Positions 1 through 10,696 of a DNA stretch of 64,000 nt are shown piece by piece. The notes beneath the pieces are model-generated. The model worked only from the letters and a program-made list of their open reading frames with translations. It ran no database searches and was not told the origin of the DNA. Origin of the DNA: Tilletia caries (taxonomy: Eukaryota > Basidiomycota > Exobasidiomycetes > Tilletiales > Tilletiaceae). The stretch is from contig JALUTQ010000003.1 of assembly GCA_032718865.1 (NCBI GenBank), forward strand, positions 1,890,001 to 1,954,000. Direction: 5' to 3'. Each line of letters starts with the position of its first letter. The stretch's first letter is position 1. The position numbers and the translations under genes were made by a program.

Positions 1-1298
1 CTGGCCGTTCATCGAGAAGCGAGTGCCGGTTTCGGAGAACGCAGATCGCCTGGAGGGGCTGCTTTTTGCCCATCCGCGCGGAATTGAGCTGCTTTGCCGC
101 TTTGGTGGTGTCGTAGTCATCGATGCTACGTACAGCACAAATCAGCACCGCCTTCCCCTACTTCACATTGTCGGATTTACCAGCTCCAACCGCACATTTA
201 CTGCCGCCCTCGCCTTTCTTCCCAATGAGACGACAGTCACGTACACATGGGCGCTACAAGCACTTCAGCTCATCGCTCCTACGTGGGAACCGGACGTTCT
301 CGTTACGGATGAAGACGCGGCTTTGAGCGCGGCTCTAATCAATAGTTTCCCTCCTTCGGTCTCGCAGGTGCTGTGCCAGTGGCACATTCGGCAGAATATG
401 CAGAAGCACGCGCGAAAACGACTGGTTGACGAGGATCAATACGAGCTTCTGATGAGCGATTTCGACGAAATTCGCGACGCACGGACGTTGGAGCAGCTTA
501 CCGAGGCCAGAGACGTGTTCTTCGACCACTGGCAAGACTCTCATCCTGCCCTTTGCGACTACCTCGACGAAAAGCTGTCTGCGGAGCATCTTTGGGTATC
601 GGTCTACATCAATCGGCATCCGCATATGGGGACAAAAGTGACGTCTCGCGCCGAAGGCGCACATGCCACCTTGAAGAATTGGCTTCACTCCCGACACGGC
701 AGCCTTTTTCAACGTTACGCAGGCCCTGAGGAACCACTTCGTCGTTCAGCACAATCAGATCGCAAGTGACCTCCAGAATGACATGAGCAAAATCCCCATC
801 ACCATCCTCGGCGACCCTTTCTTCGTACAGGTCTCGAGGACGGTGTCCCGATATGCGCTGAATCTTATAAAGCAACAGGACGAAGTCAGCAGACGCCCTC
901 GCCACAAAGAGGATGGCTATGCTGCTCCTGTTCCGTGCGACTGTATTTTGCCGCCAACCATGGGACTCCCGTGCTTCCACACGCTGGCTCGATGGCATGC
1001 AACAGGAGAGCCGATTCCTTTGAGGTGCATTCACCCTCAATGGCGCACAGCCGTCGGTCTCGCTCAGGAACGAACGACTAGGCTGTTGGATCCTTTGCAG
1101 CCGGAACAGCGTAGATCTGCAGCCCAACAAGTCGCGTCTGGTCGTCTAATGACCGGAAATGAGGTGGCCCAAAAGGAATTCCAACGCCGGTCCAGACGCT
1201 GCAAGAACTGCCATCAGCCCGGACACAACTCGAGCAGATGCCCTCTGCCTTGCGGACGTTGCAAAGCGGATCATCAACTCGGCCAATGCCCTTTCTGA
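1..1298 (+). pseudogene. MULE-type transposase, C-terminal part, frameshifted
   Basis: This is the catalytic and C-terminal part of a Mutator-like (MULE) DNA transposase; its 5' end lies outside the window. The first reading frame (to about 706) has the MULE core: a DATY motif for the first acidic residue, TDEDAAL for the second, a CQWHIRQN helix and SRAEGAHATLKNW, which carries the likely third acidic residue. Translation then has to change frame at the T run at 704-709. The second frame runs to the TGA at 1296-1298 and has a SWIM finger (CDC, then CFH) and a CCHC zinc knuckle (CKNCHQPGHNSSRC). Domain order MULE-SWIM-knuckle is normal for the family. One indel in the T run breaks the frame, so it is a pseudogene unless this is a sequencing error. 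Confidence 0.85.
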
Positions 1299-1761
1299 TG
1301 TTTTTCTCTCTTCAGCGTCTCTCTGTTCTCCCAGTCTCCTCCGAATACGATTGATTTCCCATGTTGATTGTTGATTGATGTTTGGATTTGTCTATCTACA
1401 AGTACTGTCTGTTCCGTGACCTTTCACTCCTCTCCACCTACCACCACCATCACTGACTGTCTCACGGTTTTGCGCCCAGTCAGTGGTTTTGTGCGCAGTT
1501 TGAAGTTTTGTCCTTACCCAGGTGAGTTTTGTCCCTATCACCCCCCATTCGGGTTTCCGCTTCGGATCACAGAATATGAAGCGACGCGACAGCCAGCCTA
1601 CCACCTCCCGTGCTCTTCAATTCCGACGAGAACATATGCGACGCTAACCGACGAAGACGGTCGTTGCTCAGCTCTCCCTTGCCAAGAATAGCGCTCCCAT
1701 ATCTGACCATCTGGGCGACTGCACCATCAGCACAACATGCTGTGTAGAACCACGAAGGCAT
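1299..1761. other. Spacer without gene
   Basis: Lies between the transposase stop and the end of the CHL1-like remnant on the other strand. It is CT-rich around 1420-1560 and has no reading frame I can defend. It could hold 3' untranslated sequence of both neighbours. Confidence 0.4.
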
Positions 1762-3640
1762 TCAGACGGATGCACGGAGAGGAGCGGAGAGAGTGAGGAG
1801 GGTTGGGAGGACTGATGCAGCCCTCGATTGAAAGTCCAAGGCGCGGGGGCAGAAGGCGGAGGACAAGGTCAGGCAGACAACGACAGCCTGTCGCTGCTTC
1901 TTCTCGCGGACGAAGGCGCTCAAGCCCGCCATGGCAGGTCCGACCTGCTCAACCGTCTTGATTCGTTGCGGATCCCTGAATGAAGATGATAGGGAGCGTG
2001 TTCAGCCCGACTTGACTCTGATTGAACGCTGGGGCTTTGAGCGGAAAAGGTTGGTAGGGACGCAATCGGGGTAGGGCAGGTGGACCGAGAGGAATGCAGA
2101 AGCTCACAGCCAGGAAGACGGTTCCGGATGTCGGGACGGGCGTAGCGTCGGTCGAGGAGAATCAGGGCAGCCTACCATGCCGCGGGCGCGCAAATGAAAC
2201 GTCATAGTATGTCAGAAGACGGGAACTTCAGGGTGAAGTAAAAGCCTGGAGTCGCTCACATAGTCATTCTTATGCCGGATGGCTGGACCTGGAAGCATCA
2301 GAAGGCAGAATAGTCAGAGGCGGAAAGCATTACAGATCTGAGGCGCGAAAACATACCAATCGACTGGTTGACGGCCTTCGTGCACATGTTCAGGTAGTAG
2401 TACAGCTCGTTTCCCTTTTCACCGAGTGCAGGATGAGCGAGCTTGTCAGTGCCTTTCCCTCGCGAAATGCTGTTGCCGGGCCGAGAATGATGACATGAAC
2501 TCACCGCGTCTAGTTTGGACGCGCCCTTCTCCAATTCCCCAGAAGTCTTCGCAAGTTCCCTCACATACCTGTCGACACGCAAAAGGGAATAGCATCAGCA
2601 ACAATGATTCAAGATGGCAATGGAGTTACAACGCACCTCATCCGCTCCGCCAGCTCCGGGGTCGCCGCATTTGCAAAGGGCATGCCAACCATGACGACCG
2701 CACGGGCTAGGTCGTCCGAGAAGTTGATGCCCTCGGACAGCTTGGCGCCGACGACGGCAAACATGAGTGCCCCCGTTGGTGTGGCTGCGGAGCCAGATGT
2801 CGAAGGTGTCTGTCTGAGCTGGGTTGACCTGCGGGATTTGGGGATCTGTGGTTAGCAGAGTGTTCTTCTGTTCTGCGCGAAAGAACCCCGGGCGCTGTTT
2901 TCGTACCTTGATCTGCTTGGTCATGGCACCCGCGATGACCGCAGCGTACCGCTCAAAGACAGCCTCGACGTCGCTCGTACTTTTCGGCTCTAACGGCCTC
3001 CAAGAACCCATACGACGGCACAAAGACGACGAGCCACCGGGAACGACGGCACAGAGGCTGAGCAAGACCGTGCCTAGATCATTGAGCAAAACGGTATTCG
3101 ACCGGGCGTCCCATTTGAATTTGAGACAGTTCGTCCAGGGTGCGGTCGTCAGGAAGGCGGCGTACAGGTTGGAAGGCGGGATGATGTGGCCGCAGAGAAG
3201 GTCTTGAAGCGGTCCTTGAGTACGTCTGGCAAGATTTGGGTACGGAAGTTGGACATCTGGCATTGAGACAGGGTGGAAGGTACTGATAAGTCAAGTAGGT
3301 AGATGATACGCAATGGACCTCTGTACTCTTCCACTCACCGGCTCCATCGTTTCACCCAGCAAGATGGCACTCCAAAGACCCGTCCGTCGTCGGTGCGGTT
3401 TCTGAGACTGAGAGGGAAAGCCTTCGATGGCGTAAATGCCGCCCATCACATCGTGGCCGTCCTATCCTCCCTGACGTCCTTGTTGTCGTCATCGTCGGCT
3501 GGGGCGACCTTGATCCCCCTTGGCTCAGAAGGTCTGATTGTCTTGCTCAGTGTAGACGCTTTTGACGATGTTTTGCCAAATAGACATGTGCTTGATGCTG
3601 ATGGTGTTCTTGGGTGAATGAGGGAGGGCAGAAAGGAAAC
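1762..3640 (-). pseudogene. CHL1/DDX11-like helicase, decayed C-terminal part
   Basis: Read on the minus strand with introns removed, this is the C-terminal half of a CHL1/DDX11 (XPD-family iron-sulphur) DNA helicase, which works in sister-chromatid cohesion. Family blocks appear in order: a degenerate [103 protein letters not shown] and VGPAMAGL. Several introns remain recognisable (for example 2819-2906, 2569-2636 and 2442-2504) with good GT-AG borders. It is broken. There is a one-base loss near 3205 before CGHIIPP and another after VVPGG. About 27 residues that normally separate VPSY...L from the EPKS block are missing near 3000. In motif VI the arginine of GRAIRH has become proline. The helicase N-terminus is not in this window. 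Confidence 0.8.
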
Positions 3641-3837
3641 GGAAAGAGGAACAAAGTGACAGACTGTCCTTTGTAGTCTTGGAGAAACGAGTCAGGAAGG
3701 GTCAATACTCAAGGGAAAAGTCATCAGTATCAAGGAAGAGAGTCAGTGGTCAGTGAGAAAACGGCAGCATCACATACATAAACCTGGCCGAAGGCGTGAG
3801 CGTGTGATTGGTAGTTGTCAGCCTTCAACCTGACGCA

Positions 3838-3916
3838 GGGCGAGGATGTTATGAATTACTGCGACACTCTCATGGGCGAGGATGTTATGAAATTATTGCG
3901 ACACTCTCATGGGCGT
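3838..3916. repeat. Two-copy tandem repeat, about 39 bp
   Basis: The unit GGGCGAGGATGTTATGAA...GCGACACTCTCAT occurs twice head to tail with one small length difference. It crosses no gene. Confidence 0.8.
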
Positions 3917-4264
3917 CATATGACCCGGAGGGAGGCAGAGACTGGGGAATCCTCCGGCCCACAGCCGGGTCACTATTCAAGGTATTCGAGAGCCTCGGCG
4001 CCGAGACGAACGGTACCAACGGCCACGCATGAGCGCGAAAGAGGCATTATTATACCCTCCCAAAAAAGAAAAAAGAACGAAACGGGTTCTCTTTATCTTC
4101 TGTCATTCCCGGTTTTGCTTTCGGAGTCATAGAACAATTTCCATTCAGTAACCTCCCTTCCGGAACAGACGCGGTTGACTTACAGGTTGTCCTGACTGTG
4201 AGTATGTAGGAGAGGAGCGCTGCGATTGAACTGAACTTTCACGCGGGATACACAGAAGCTGTTC

Positions 4265-4530
4265 CTTTGCTGGGTCGAGTCTCTTTCGGTGCCCTCCTGG
4301 ACCTCCTCCCGCCCTAGGCCCTGTGCCTCCAATATTGACGAGTTGACGAATTACGAGGCTGCATCTCCCTATGCTGGGTCGATTCTCTTTCGCTGCTCCC
4401 CTGGACCTCCTCCTGCCCTAGGGCCTGCGCCTCCAAGGGTGCCGAGTTGACGGACAACAAGCCGGATCTCCGACTCAAGCCTTTCATCACCTGCAAGAGT
4501 GACGAGTTGACCAACTCCCAGCTGCATCGC
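4265..4530. repeat. Degenerate tandem repeat, about 106-bp unit
   Basis: Blocks starting CTGGGTCGA.TCTCTTTCG and containing CTGGACCTCCTCC, CGCCTCCA and GACGAGTTGAC repeat at about 4269, 4375 and (partly) 4498. Copies differ by several substitutions and the third is incomplete. Confidence 0.7.
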
Positions 4531-5202
4531 CGACTTAGGAACGTGACATTCCTCAGCGTTATTATGTAGTTCCCTGGTCTCTTGTTCGACCGCGTCGCCC
4601 AGACAGGTCATGGGCTTCGCCATGTGGAGGAGAGTCTCAAGAGTCTTGATAAGTGTCGAGAAGAAAGTGCGATGGTCGAGGCCGACGGTAGCCGTCTCCA
4701 CGACCTCGACCATCCGCACCCTTCTCGCCATCCCCTCTCTCACCAGTTCCCTACCTTTTCGTTCTTTTTACCTTAAACACATACCTTACAATCCCTCATC
4801 TTCCTTTCACACGTCCAGACCCCCGAGATCGCCCAGATCTCCGATCGTCCAGATCCCAGATCGTCCAGATCCCAAGCTCGTCCGAGCGTGTCCAAGCCCA
4901 ACCGTCCACGAGATCTCGTCGCCCAGACAGATCAAGTACCTTAGGTACGTGTCCAGTCCGGACCGTCCATTGCCCAGAGTAGTCCGCTCACACTGACCAG
5001 TCCTACCCCGTCACGTCCTGACCACAGTCCAACCCCAGCCCGGCCAAGTGTCCCCGCGCACGACGGAGCCACATCTCGCACACCCTTGTGCTACGAGGTA
5101 CGCGTCCGCGTTGACCAATCTTCCATCCAGCCCAGGGCGGCGTGACAGAGAACTGACCATCATCACCTGACACCCCGCCCTTTCACAGCGACAGCCCGTC
5201 TG

Positions 5203-7119
5203 ATGAACCCCGACGCCCCAGCACAGGCACCGGCTCAAGAAGGAGCAGCACCGGGACCAGCAGCAGCAGCTCCGGGACCAGCAGCAGGAGCACCAGCCCA
5301 AGGGGCAGCAGCACCGGGTCCAGCAGCAGGAGCACCTGCCCAACAACAAGTCGTCCAAGCAAACGCCGCCCAAGACCAGCAACACCCACAGGACCGTCAG
5401 GCTCCAGCGAACCAAGCACCGGCAGCAGGCCCCGCAGCAGACGCTGATCGCCAACCTCGCCGAGACGGTGGAGAGAACAACCAAGCCAACGGACCAGACC
5501 TCAACGACCCTAACCTCAACGACCCGGAACAGCTGGCCGAAGCTGAGGTCCTAATTGCCAACCGAAAGACATGGATCCAAGAGCTGGCCCCAGAGCTCGA
5601 CAAGAAGGCCAGAAAGGACCTGACCGAGCTCGCCCACAACGTCATCTTCACCTCGGAGCACACAGCAAGGGACGCCTTCGAAATGTCCCTGGCCAACATC
5701 CAACACCGCCGTCAAATCCACGAGGCCCTCGGGCGGGAGCTGAACACCTCGTCAGACTCGATCGAGCCGGACCCCGCCCCGCCAGCACAGAAGGCGCCCG
5801 GCCCCGCTGCAGCCCATCCCAAGAAGCGACAGGCCTCGGAGGAGGTCGACAGACGGGCCAAGAAGCGTCAAACGTCCAAGGGCCGGTCGAAGAAGAAGGG
5901 CAAGTCCAAGTCACGGACCAAGGACTCCTCCTCGGACGACGATTCGTCCACAGACTCCTCTTCTTGCTCGTCCTCGTCGCAACGATCCTTCTCCTCGGAC
6001 GACAGTTCTGACTCGGAGGACAGCTCGGACGAGGAAAACCCGAAGTGGGTCGCCGGCAAGATGAACTCCCGGGTGTGGGGTTCGCTCAACATACCAGACC
6101 GAGTGGCGCGGAAGGTGGACAAGGGGGAATATGTGAACTTGTGGTGGTTCACACCTCAGTCCTTGAAGCTGAAGCACGAAGAGAAGAGTCGGAAGCACCT
6201 CACGTTGGAGGGAGGGACGCTACGCACAGCCGAGCCCGCCAAGCCGTCCGGCTTCCTAGAGGACGACGACCTCGACTGGGACGATTTCCTCTACGCGATC
6301 GACAAGTGGATGGACACCGTGAAGGACGAGGACATCGGGCTCAAGACCAGGAAGGCGTGGGACCGATTCAACTCCAAAGTCCGGAAGCATCAGCAGCGGG
6401 AGAAGCCACGAGTGAAGAAGGCCCTGCAGATTCTCCACCAATGGCAGCGCAAGTGCTTCGCGCACGACACACGCCAAACGAAGAACAAGCGCAAGAAGAT
6501 TCGCCGAGACACCAAGATGAGCGACGCGGAGAAGGCGAAGAAGCTCGATGTGCTCCGCCAGTTCGACCCGAAGGTCTGGCCGAAGAAGAATTTCAAGCGC
6601 ATCCTCAAGGACCTCAAGGAGCGCTCCGACGACCGAGTCGAGAACGAGCTGGCCCTCTTCAAGGCGAGTGTGGCGGCCGGCTTCAATCACTCCTCCACTT
6701 CAGCTGGTCCCAGCCGCAAGACAAACTCCAGCGCCCCGCCGAGCAGCCCTCACCCGTCCAATCGCAACTCGTCCAAGCCCAAGGGCCAGCAGTCCTTTCG
6801 GTCCGGTGGAAACCCGCAAGACCGTCCCTGCGGCCGCTGCGGCTCGAAGTCTCCCCACTCTCCTCGCGCGTGCATGGCGGAGGTCCTCGCCGCCGACCCG
6901 TCCCGCCCTACCTTCGCGACCAACAACCAGCACGGCCAGCTCATCAAGCGAGATGGGGGCCAGCGGGTCTGCACGGGGTACAACTACACCACGTGCCAGT
7001 ACCCCGCATGCACACACGCACACGTCTGCTCCCTCTGCGGAAAGAGCTCCTGCCAGGGACAGCGATGCCCCTTGGTCACCGCAAACCCTCCTCCGTCGGG
7101 CGCGGCGGCTCGATCCTGA
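5203..7119 (+). CDS. DIRS-type gag-like ORF1 protein
   Basis: An uninterrupted 638-residue frame. Residues about 1-90 are Ala/Pro/Gln-rich low complexity. A charged helical stretch follows, then a Lys-rich and Ser/Asp-rich segment at about 205-280 that looks like a nuclear-localisation and acidic linker. The C-terminal 110 residues hold paired Cys motifs (CGRCGS, CTGYNYTTCQYPAC, CSLCGKSSCQGQRC). The same Cys arrangement occurs in the second DIRS-like element of this window at the same position before the reverse transcriptase, which supports a gag role in packaging or nucleic-acid binding. The start at 5203 is the first ATG of the frame. The frame ends just before the reverse transcriptase frame (+1 relative) becomes recognisable, so frameshifting or a separate start is needed to express ORF2. 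Confidence 0.8.
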   Translation: MNPDAPAQAPAQEGAAPGPAAAAPGPAAGAPAQGAAAPGPAAGAPAQQQVVQANAAQDQQHPQDRQAPANQAPAAGPAADADRQPRRDGGENNQANGPDLNDPNLNDPEQLAEAEVLIANRKTWIQELAPELDKKARKDLTELAHNVIFTSEHTARDAFEMSLANIQHRRQIHEALGRELNTSSDSIEPDPAPPAQKAPGPAAAHPKKRQASEEVDRRAKKRQTSKGRSKKKGKSKSRTKDSSSDDDSSTDSSSCSSSSQRSFSSDDSSDSEDSSDEENPKWVAGKMNSRVWGSLNIPDRVARKVDKGEYVNLWWFTPQSLKLKHEEKSRKHLTLEGGTLRTAEPAKPSGFLEDDDLDWDDFLYAIDKWMDTVKDEDIGLKTRKAWDRFNSKVRKHQQREKPRVKKALQILHQWQRKCFAHDTRQTKNKRKKIRRDTKMSDAEKAKKLDVLRQFDPKVWPKKNFKRILKDLKERSDDRVENELALFKASVAAGFNHSSTSAGPSRKTNSSAPPSSPHPSNRNSSKPKGQQSFRSGGNPQDRPCGRCGSKSPHSPRACMAEVLAADPSRPTFATNNQHGQLIKRDGGQRVCTGYNYTTCQYPACTHAHVCSLCGKSSCQGQRCPLVTANPPPSGAAARS

Positions 7120-8191
7120 GGGATGGAGTCGTGCTCTGCGGAACCACGACCTTCTCGGACAATACCACCAAATCGTCCCAGCCCTCCGAGAAGGTATCAC
7201 CATCGGCATTCAACCGCCGATACGGACGTACATCGCTGCCCACCACCTCTCAGCTACATCAAACGCTGCAGAGGTGGAGAGAATTATTGCGAAGGAGTTG
7301 GAGTTGGGAAGATACTCCGGACCCCACGAGATCGAACAAGTCCGACGAATTGTCGGCCCACATTTCCAGACATCCCCACTCGGGCTACGGCCAAAGCCAA
7401 ACGGCAAATTTCGTCCCATTCGGGACTTTAGCCACGACCCCAGACCCCACAGAGACACCCCAGACACCTCCATCAATGCCCAGCTACACCCCGACGAATG
7501 GCCCACGACCTGGAACTCGTTCCGAGACATGTGCGCAGCGATCCTCCGCCACCCAAGGACGGCACAAGCCTTCGTCCGAGATGTGGTGTCCGCCTTCCGC
7601 CAGATCCCTATGCACCCTTCCCAATGGGCGGGGACCGTCGTCGAATGGAATGGCGCCTTTTATGTCGACCTCTTCCTCGCCTTTGGCCTCGGACCGGCCT
7701 GCGGAGTCTATGGGCTGTTTGCCGATGCCTTCGCCGACATCGTTCGGGCCGAAGGAGTCGCGACCACCGCGCACTGGGTGGACGACAACGTATTCATCCG
7801 CGTCCTTCAACGAGACCTCCCCCGCGTCAACATCCGACGCAAGCTCCTACACAAAACCATCAAAGGCGGACCGCAAAGACGTGGCGGTCGACTCTTCTGG
7901 ACCTCCGCCGACGGAGTCGAGCACACAGAGGACTACGCCCAGCCGCTCAAATCGCAGCCTGGGGCAGAAGACGGTTACAACTGTGGCCTGGACGACATCG
8001 ACAGAATCTCGGCGCAGCTGGGGTGGCCGTGGGAGCCCGAGAAGGACTCCCCATGGTCTACCATCTTCAAGTACGCGGGTATCGTATATAACATCGCGAC
8101 CAGGGAAGTGGCGCTCCCTGAGTCCAAACGGGAGAAGTACCTTGCCACAATTGCTGAGACGAGGGAGCAGGCAGCGGCACAAGGAGGCCGA
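7117..8191 (+). pseudogene. DIRS-type reverse transcriptase, cut off before RNase H
   Basis: The frame continuing from the end of ORF1 gives a reverse transcriptase: FQTSPLGLRPKPNGKFRPIRDFS (fingers), then VVSAFRQIPMH for the first catalytic Asp region, LFLAFGLGPA (palm) and the catalytic HWVDDNVF box, with both aspartates intact. Family members then continue into RNase H. Here the homology stops at about residue AAAQGG (8188), exactly where the inverted repeat begins at 8192, and the frame then reads antisense recombinase sequence. The polymerase active site is therefore intact but RNase H is gone. The reading frame has no ATG of its own close to the start of homology. Confidence 0.8.
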
Positions 8192-9387
8192 CCCCAGACA
8201 CCGCAACACGCCAGGGCCACAGCAGCCACCTCCGCCGGGTCCTCGACCCGCATCCACGCCATGATACCCTCCAGGCATTCTGCTGTCATCGGCGCTCTCG
8301 GTGGTCGAGGCGGCGGTTGTTCGTACCGCGCGCCCCTCTTGACAAGGCGCAGCCTCTCCTCCTCTGCGAGCCATGGTACGTTGTTGAGATGGTGCCAGGC
8401 TTTCAGCCCGGACACCCAGTCGCTCAAATATCCGCCCGACCTGATGCCTGCCTCCTTCGCAATCCACAGTTCGACCAGCTCGGGGTCGGCTTGTGCTGGA
8501 CAGGGTCCACAGCTTCACATGGCTGACAGCTTCACATGGCTTCCATATCTAGTCTCTTTCCCGTATCTTTCTTCTCACACTCTTGCACGTGACTCTCCTC
8601 CACCTCCACTATTTTCCCACGTCACCTTTTTCCTCGCTCTCATCCTTTCCGCTGTCGAGCTCATCCTTGTACTTCTTTCCTTTTCCTCTTGTCGCAGAAT
8701 ACACACATCACTCACACTGCACTTTGCTCTTACAAGACTAGTCACACTACAGCTAGCATCTTGTACATGGCGATGAGAGTGGGATTCGAACCCACGCCCT
8801 TTCGGACTACGGTGTACAAGATGCTAGCTGTAGTGTGACTAGTCTTGTAAGAGCAAAGTGCAGTGTGAGTGATGTGTGTATTCTGCGACAAGAGGAAAAG
8901 GAAAGAAGTACAAGGATGAGCTCGACAGCGGAAAGGATGAGAGCGAGGAAAAGGTGACGTGGGAAAATAGTGGAGGTGGAGGAGAGTCACGTGCAAGAGT
9001 GTGAGAAGAAAGATACGGGAAAGAGACTAGATATGGAAGCCATGTGAAGCTGTCAGCCATGTGAAGCTGTGGACCCTGTCCAGCACAAGCCGACCCCGAG
9101 CTGGTCGAACTGTGGATTGCGAAGGAGGCAGGCATCAGGTCGGGCGGATATTTGAGCGACTGGGTGTCCGGGCTGAAAGCCTGGCACCATCTCAACAACG
9201 TACCATGGCTCGCAGAGGAGGAGAGGCTGCGCCTTGTCAAGAGGGGCGCGCGGTACGAACAACCGCCGCCTCGACCACCGAGAGCGCCGATGACAGCAGA
9301 ATGCCTGGAGGGTATCATGGCGTGGATGCGGGTCGAGGACCCGGCGGAGGTGGCTGCTGTGGCCCTGGCGTGTTGCGGTGTCTGGGG
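8192..9387. repeat. Giant inverted repeat (576/575-bp arms, 45-bp spacer)
   Basis: The left arm 8192-8767 and the right arm 8813-9387 are reverse complements. I see one difference: a run of five T in the left arm (CACCTTTTTCC) against four in the right. The right arm is the natural sequence, because it runs into the intact recombinase gene; the left arm is its inverted copy. The spacer 8768-8812 is not part of either arm. Confidence 0.95.
8768..8812 (-). tRNA. 3' half of a tRNA with CCA end (Ser-like), fragment
   Basis: On the minus strand the 45-bp palindrome spacer reads as part of a variable arm, a perfect T-arm (GTGGG, loop TTCGAAT, CCCAC), the 3' acceptor strand TCTCATC, discriminator G and then CCA. 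The palindrome arm starts immediately after CCA. Discriminator G with a long variable region suggests tRNA-Ser. No D-arm or anticodon arm is present, so it is a fragment. Eukaryotic tRNA genes do not encode CCA, so the source was probably a mature tRNA. Confidence 0.75.
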
Positions 9388-9922
9388 CTTGTTCCGGCTC
9401 GGGGAGCTCGTCGTCGGAGAGGACGGGTTCGACCCGAACGCCCACGTCACGAGAGATCGTATCGGACGATGCTGGGTCCGAGACCGACTCACGTACACGG
9501 TCAGGCTGCCGAGGACCAAGACGCGACACCAAGGAGAGACGGTGGTGCTCACCCAACAAGACCATGTATCCAACCCGTTCGGGATGCTGGCCGTGCATAC
9601 CAGCACCAGCCCGACCAATGACCCCGCCGGCACCCCTCTGTTCGCATACAGGGAGGGCAGCGTCCTTGTGGCGATGACCAGGACCAAATTCCTGGACGTC
9701 ATGGCGGTCCTCGCCGAGCGAGCAGGACTGGAGAAGAGGACGGGGCACTCCATGAGGATTGGGGGGTGCACGTCGCTGTTGAAGAAGGGCGTACCGCTGG
9801 AGAAGGTGATGCTCCAGGGGCGCTGGGATTCGAACTCGTGGAAGAGGTACGTGCGGGATCATGCTGAGATCCTTGCACCGTACCTGGTCGGAAGCGAGAA
9901 CGGCGCAGAAGACCGCGCCTGA
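9081..9922 (+). CDS. DIRS-type tyrosine recombinase
   Basis: The catalytic part of a tyrosine recombinase, the integrase of DIRS elements. Homology-like sequence starts at ADPELVELWIAKEAG (about 9082) and the first ATG in frame is at 9152. Visible residues: FRLGEL with the first catalytic Arg, PRTKTRHQGE with the probable Lys, HSMRIGG for the His-x-x-Arg pair, GRWDS, and Tyr in WKRYVRDH. All expected catalytic positions are present and the frame is open to TGA at 9920-9922. The first 300 nt lie in the right arm of the giant palindrome, so the N-terminal core is duplicated in inverted form upstream. The N-terminal SAM-like domain normally found before this point is short or missing. Confidence 0.85.
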
Positions 9923-10221
9923 CCGACAGACCACTCGACCTACCCACCAAGTAAGCACCAGAATGGGCGGAGTGTTCACCTTGCGGCTCCACACGCGCAC
10001 GCCGACCAGGCACCGACCGTCGCGCTATCCTTTACAGGAAATGGGAAGCGCGTGGAGCCAAAACAGCTAGGAGAACTACCTCCGATCGGCGCGGCTATCA
10101 GAGAATAGCATCGCCGTCTGGCCCATTCTGTCCGTTCAACTAACACGTGTGATCAACTGATTGAATTGCATAGAAGTGAGAGAGTAGCCAGACCTTGAAC
10201 TCCAACCGACACATGAGAGCG
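9923..10221. other. Spacer between DIRS-like element and TIR element
   Basis: No gene. It probably holds the 3' end of the DIRS-like element, but I could not identify its terminal repeat. The last ten bases (10212-10221) are the target-site duplication of the next element. Confidence 0.4.
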
Positions 10222-10309
10222 TAGTCTGGTCACACCAGACCGTCGACGCACGTGATGACAGGACTGATCCCGTGGTGACGGTCTGGACGCATTCGACCCA
10301 TTTTACTTA

Positions 10310-10691
10310 GAGCAGTTTGCATATTGCTTCGGAATCGGAAATATATATTTTACGCCCGCCAAACTGAGTTTCATGGTTATTATCGTGACTTTGGAGTCTT
10401 ACAGCGTCTCCTGGACCACTTCACACGATGGCCTCGCCCACAAATCCTGCGCGACGGGACCTCTCACCTCGCGGAGCCAAGCCCACTGCAACACCTCGGC
10501 CGTGCCCGACCGGCACAACGACAGAGTGCAGCTACTGAGGCCTGAGGTATGATGTGAATCTGTGCATTCGACGTGTTGAGTGCTGGCTGCTGGCCGGTCA
10601 TGGTGCTTGAGACCCTCACAGACTTTTTGTGTCTCCTCGCGTTTTGCCCGCAAAATTAATTAATTCACTCGAAGCAATATGCAAACTGCTC
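10310..10691. mobile_element. 382-bp MITE with TA target duplication
   Basis: Terminal inverted repeats GAGCAGTTTGCATATTGCTTCG are flanked by TA on both sides (10308-10309 and 10692-10693), as in Tc1/mariner-type MITEs. It sits inside the larger TIR element. A second copy of the same family lies in opposite orientation at 56592-56979. It has no coding capacity. Confidence 0.9.
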
Positions 10692-10696
10692 TAGTA

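Larger units (their letters stand above)
3641..5202. other. Repeat-bearing non-coding stretch
   Basis: No gene recognised. It contains two small tandem duplications (annotated separately) and a run of GATC-GTCCAGATCCCA-type short repeats at about 4838-4885. The last part is the leader of the DIRS-like element whose first ORF starts at 5203. I could not find the outer terminal repeat of that element. Confidence 0.4.
5203..9922 (+). mobile_element. DIRS-like tyrosine-recombinase retroelement 1, rearranged
   Basis: The order gag-like ORF, reverse transcriptase and tyrosine recombinase, all on one strand, is the plan of DIRS-group retrotransposons, which integrate with a recombinase rather than a DDE integrase. 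The outer ends were not found, so the limits given are those of the ORFs. The RNase H region expected between reverse transcriptase and recombinase is absent. At 8192 the reverse transcriptase frame runs straight into an inverted copy of the sequence that precedes and begins the recombinase gene. The copy is therefore defective at this locus. Confidence 0.8.
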
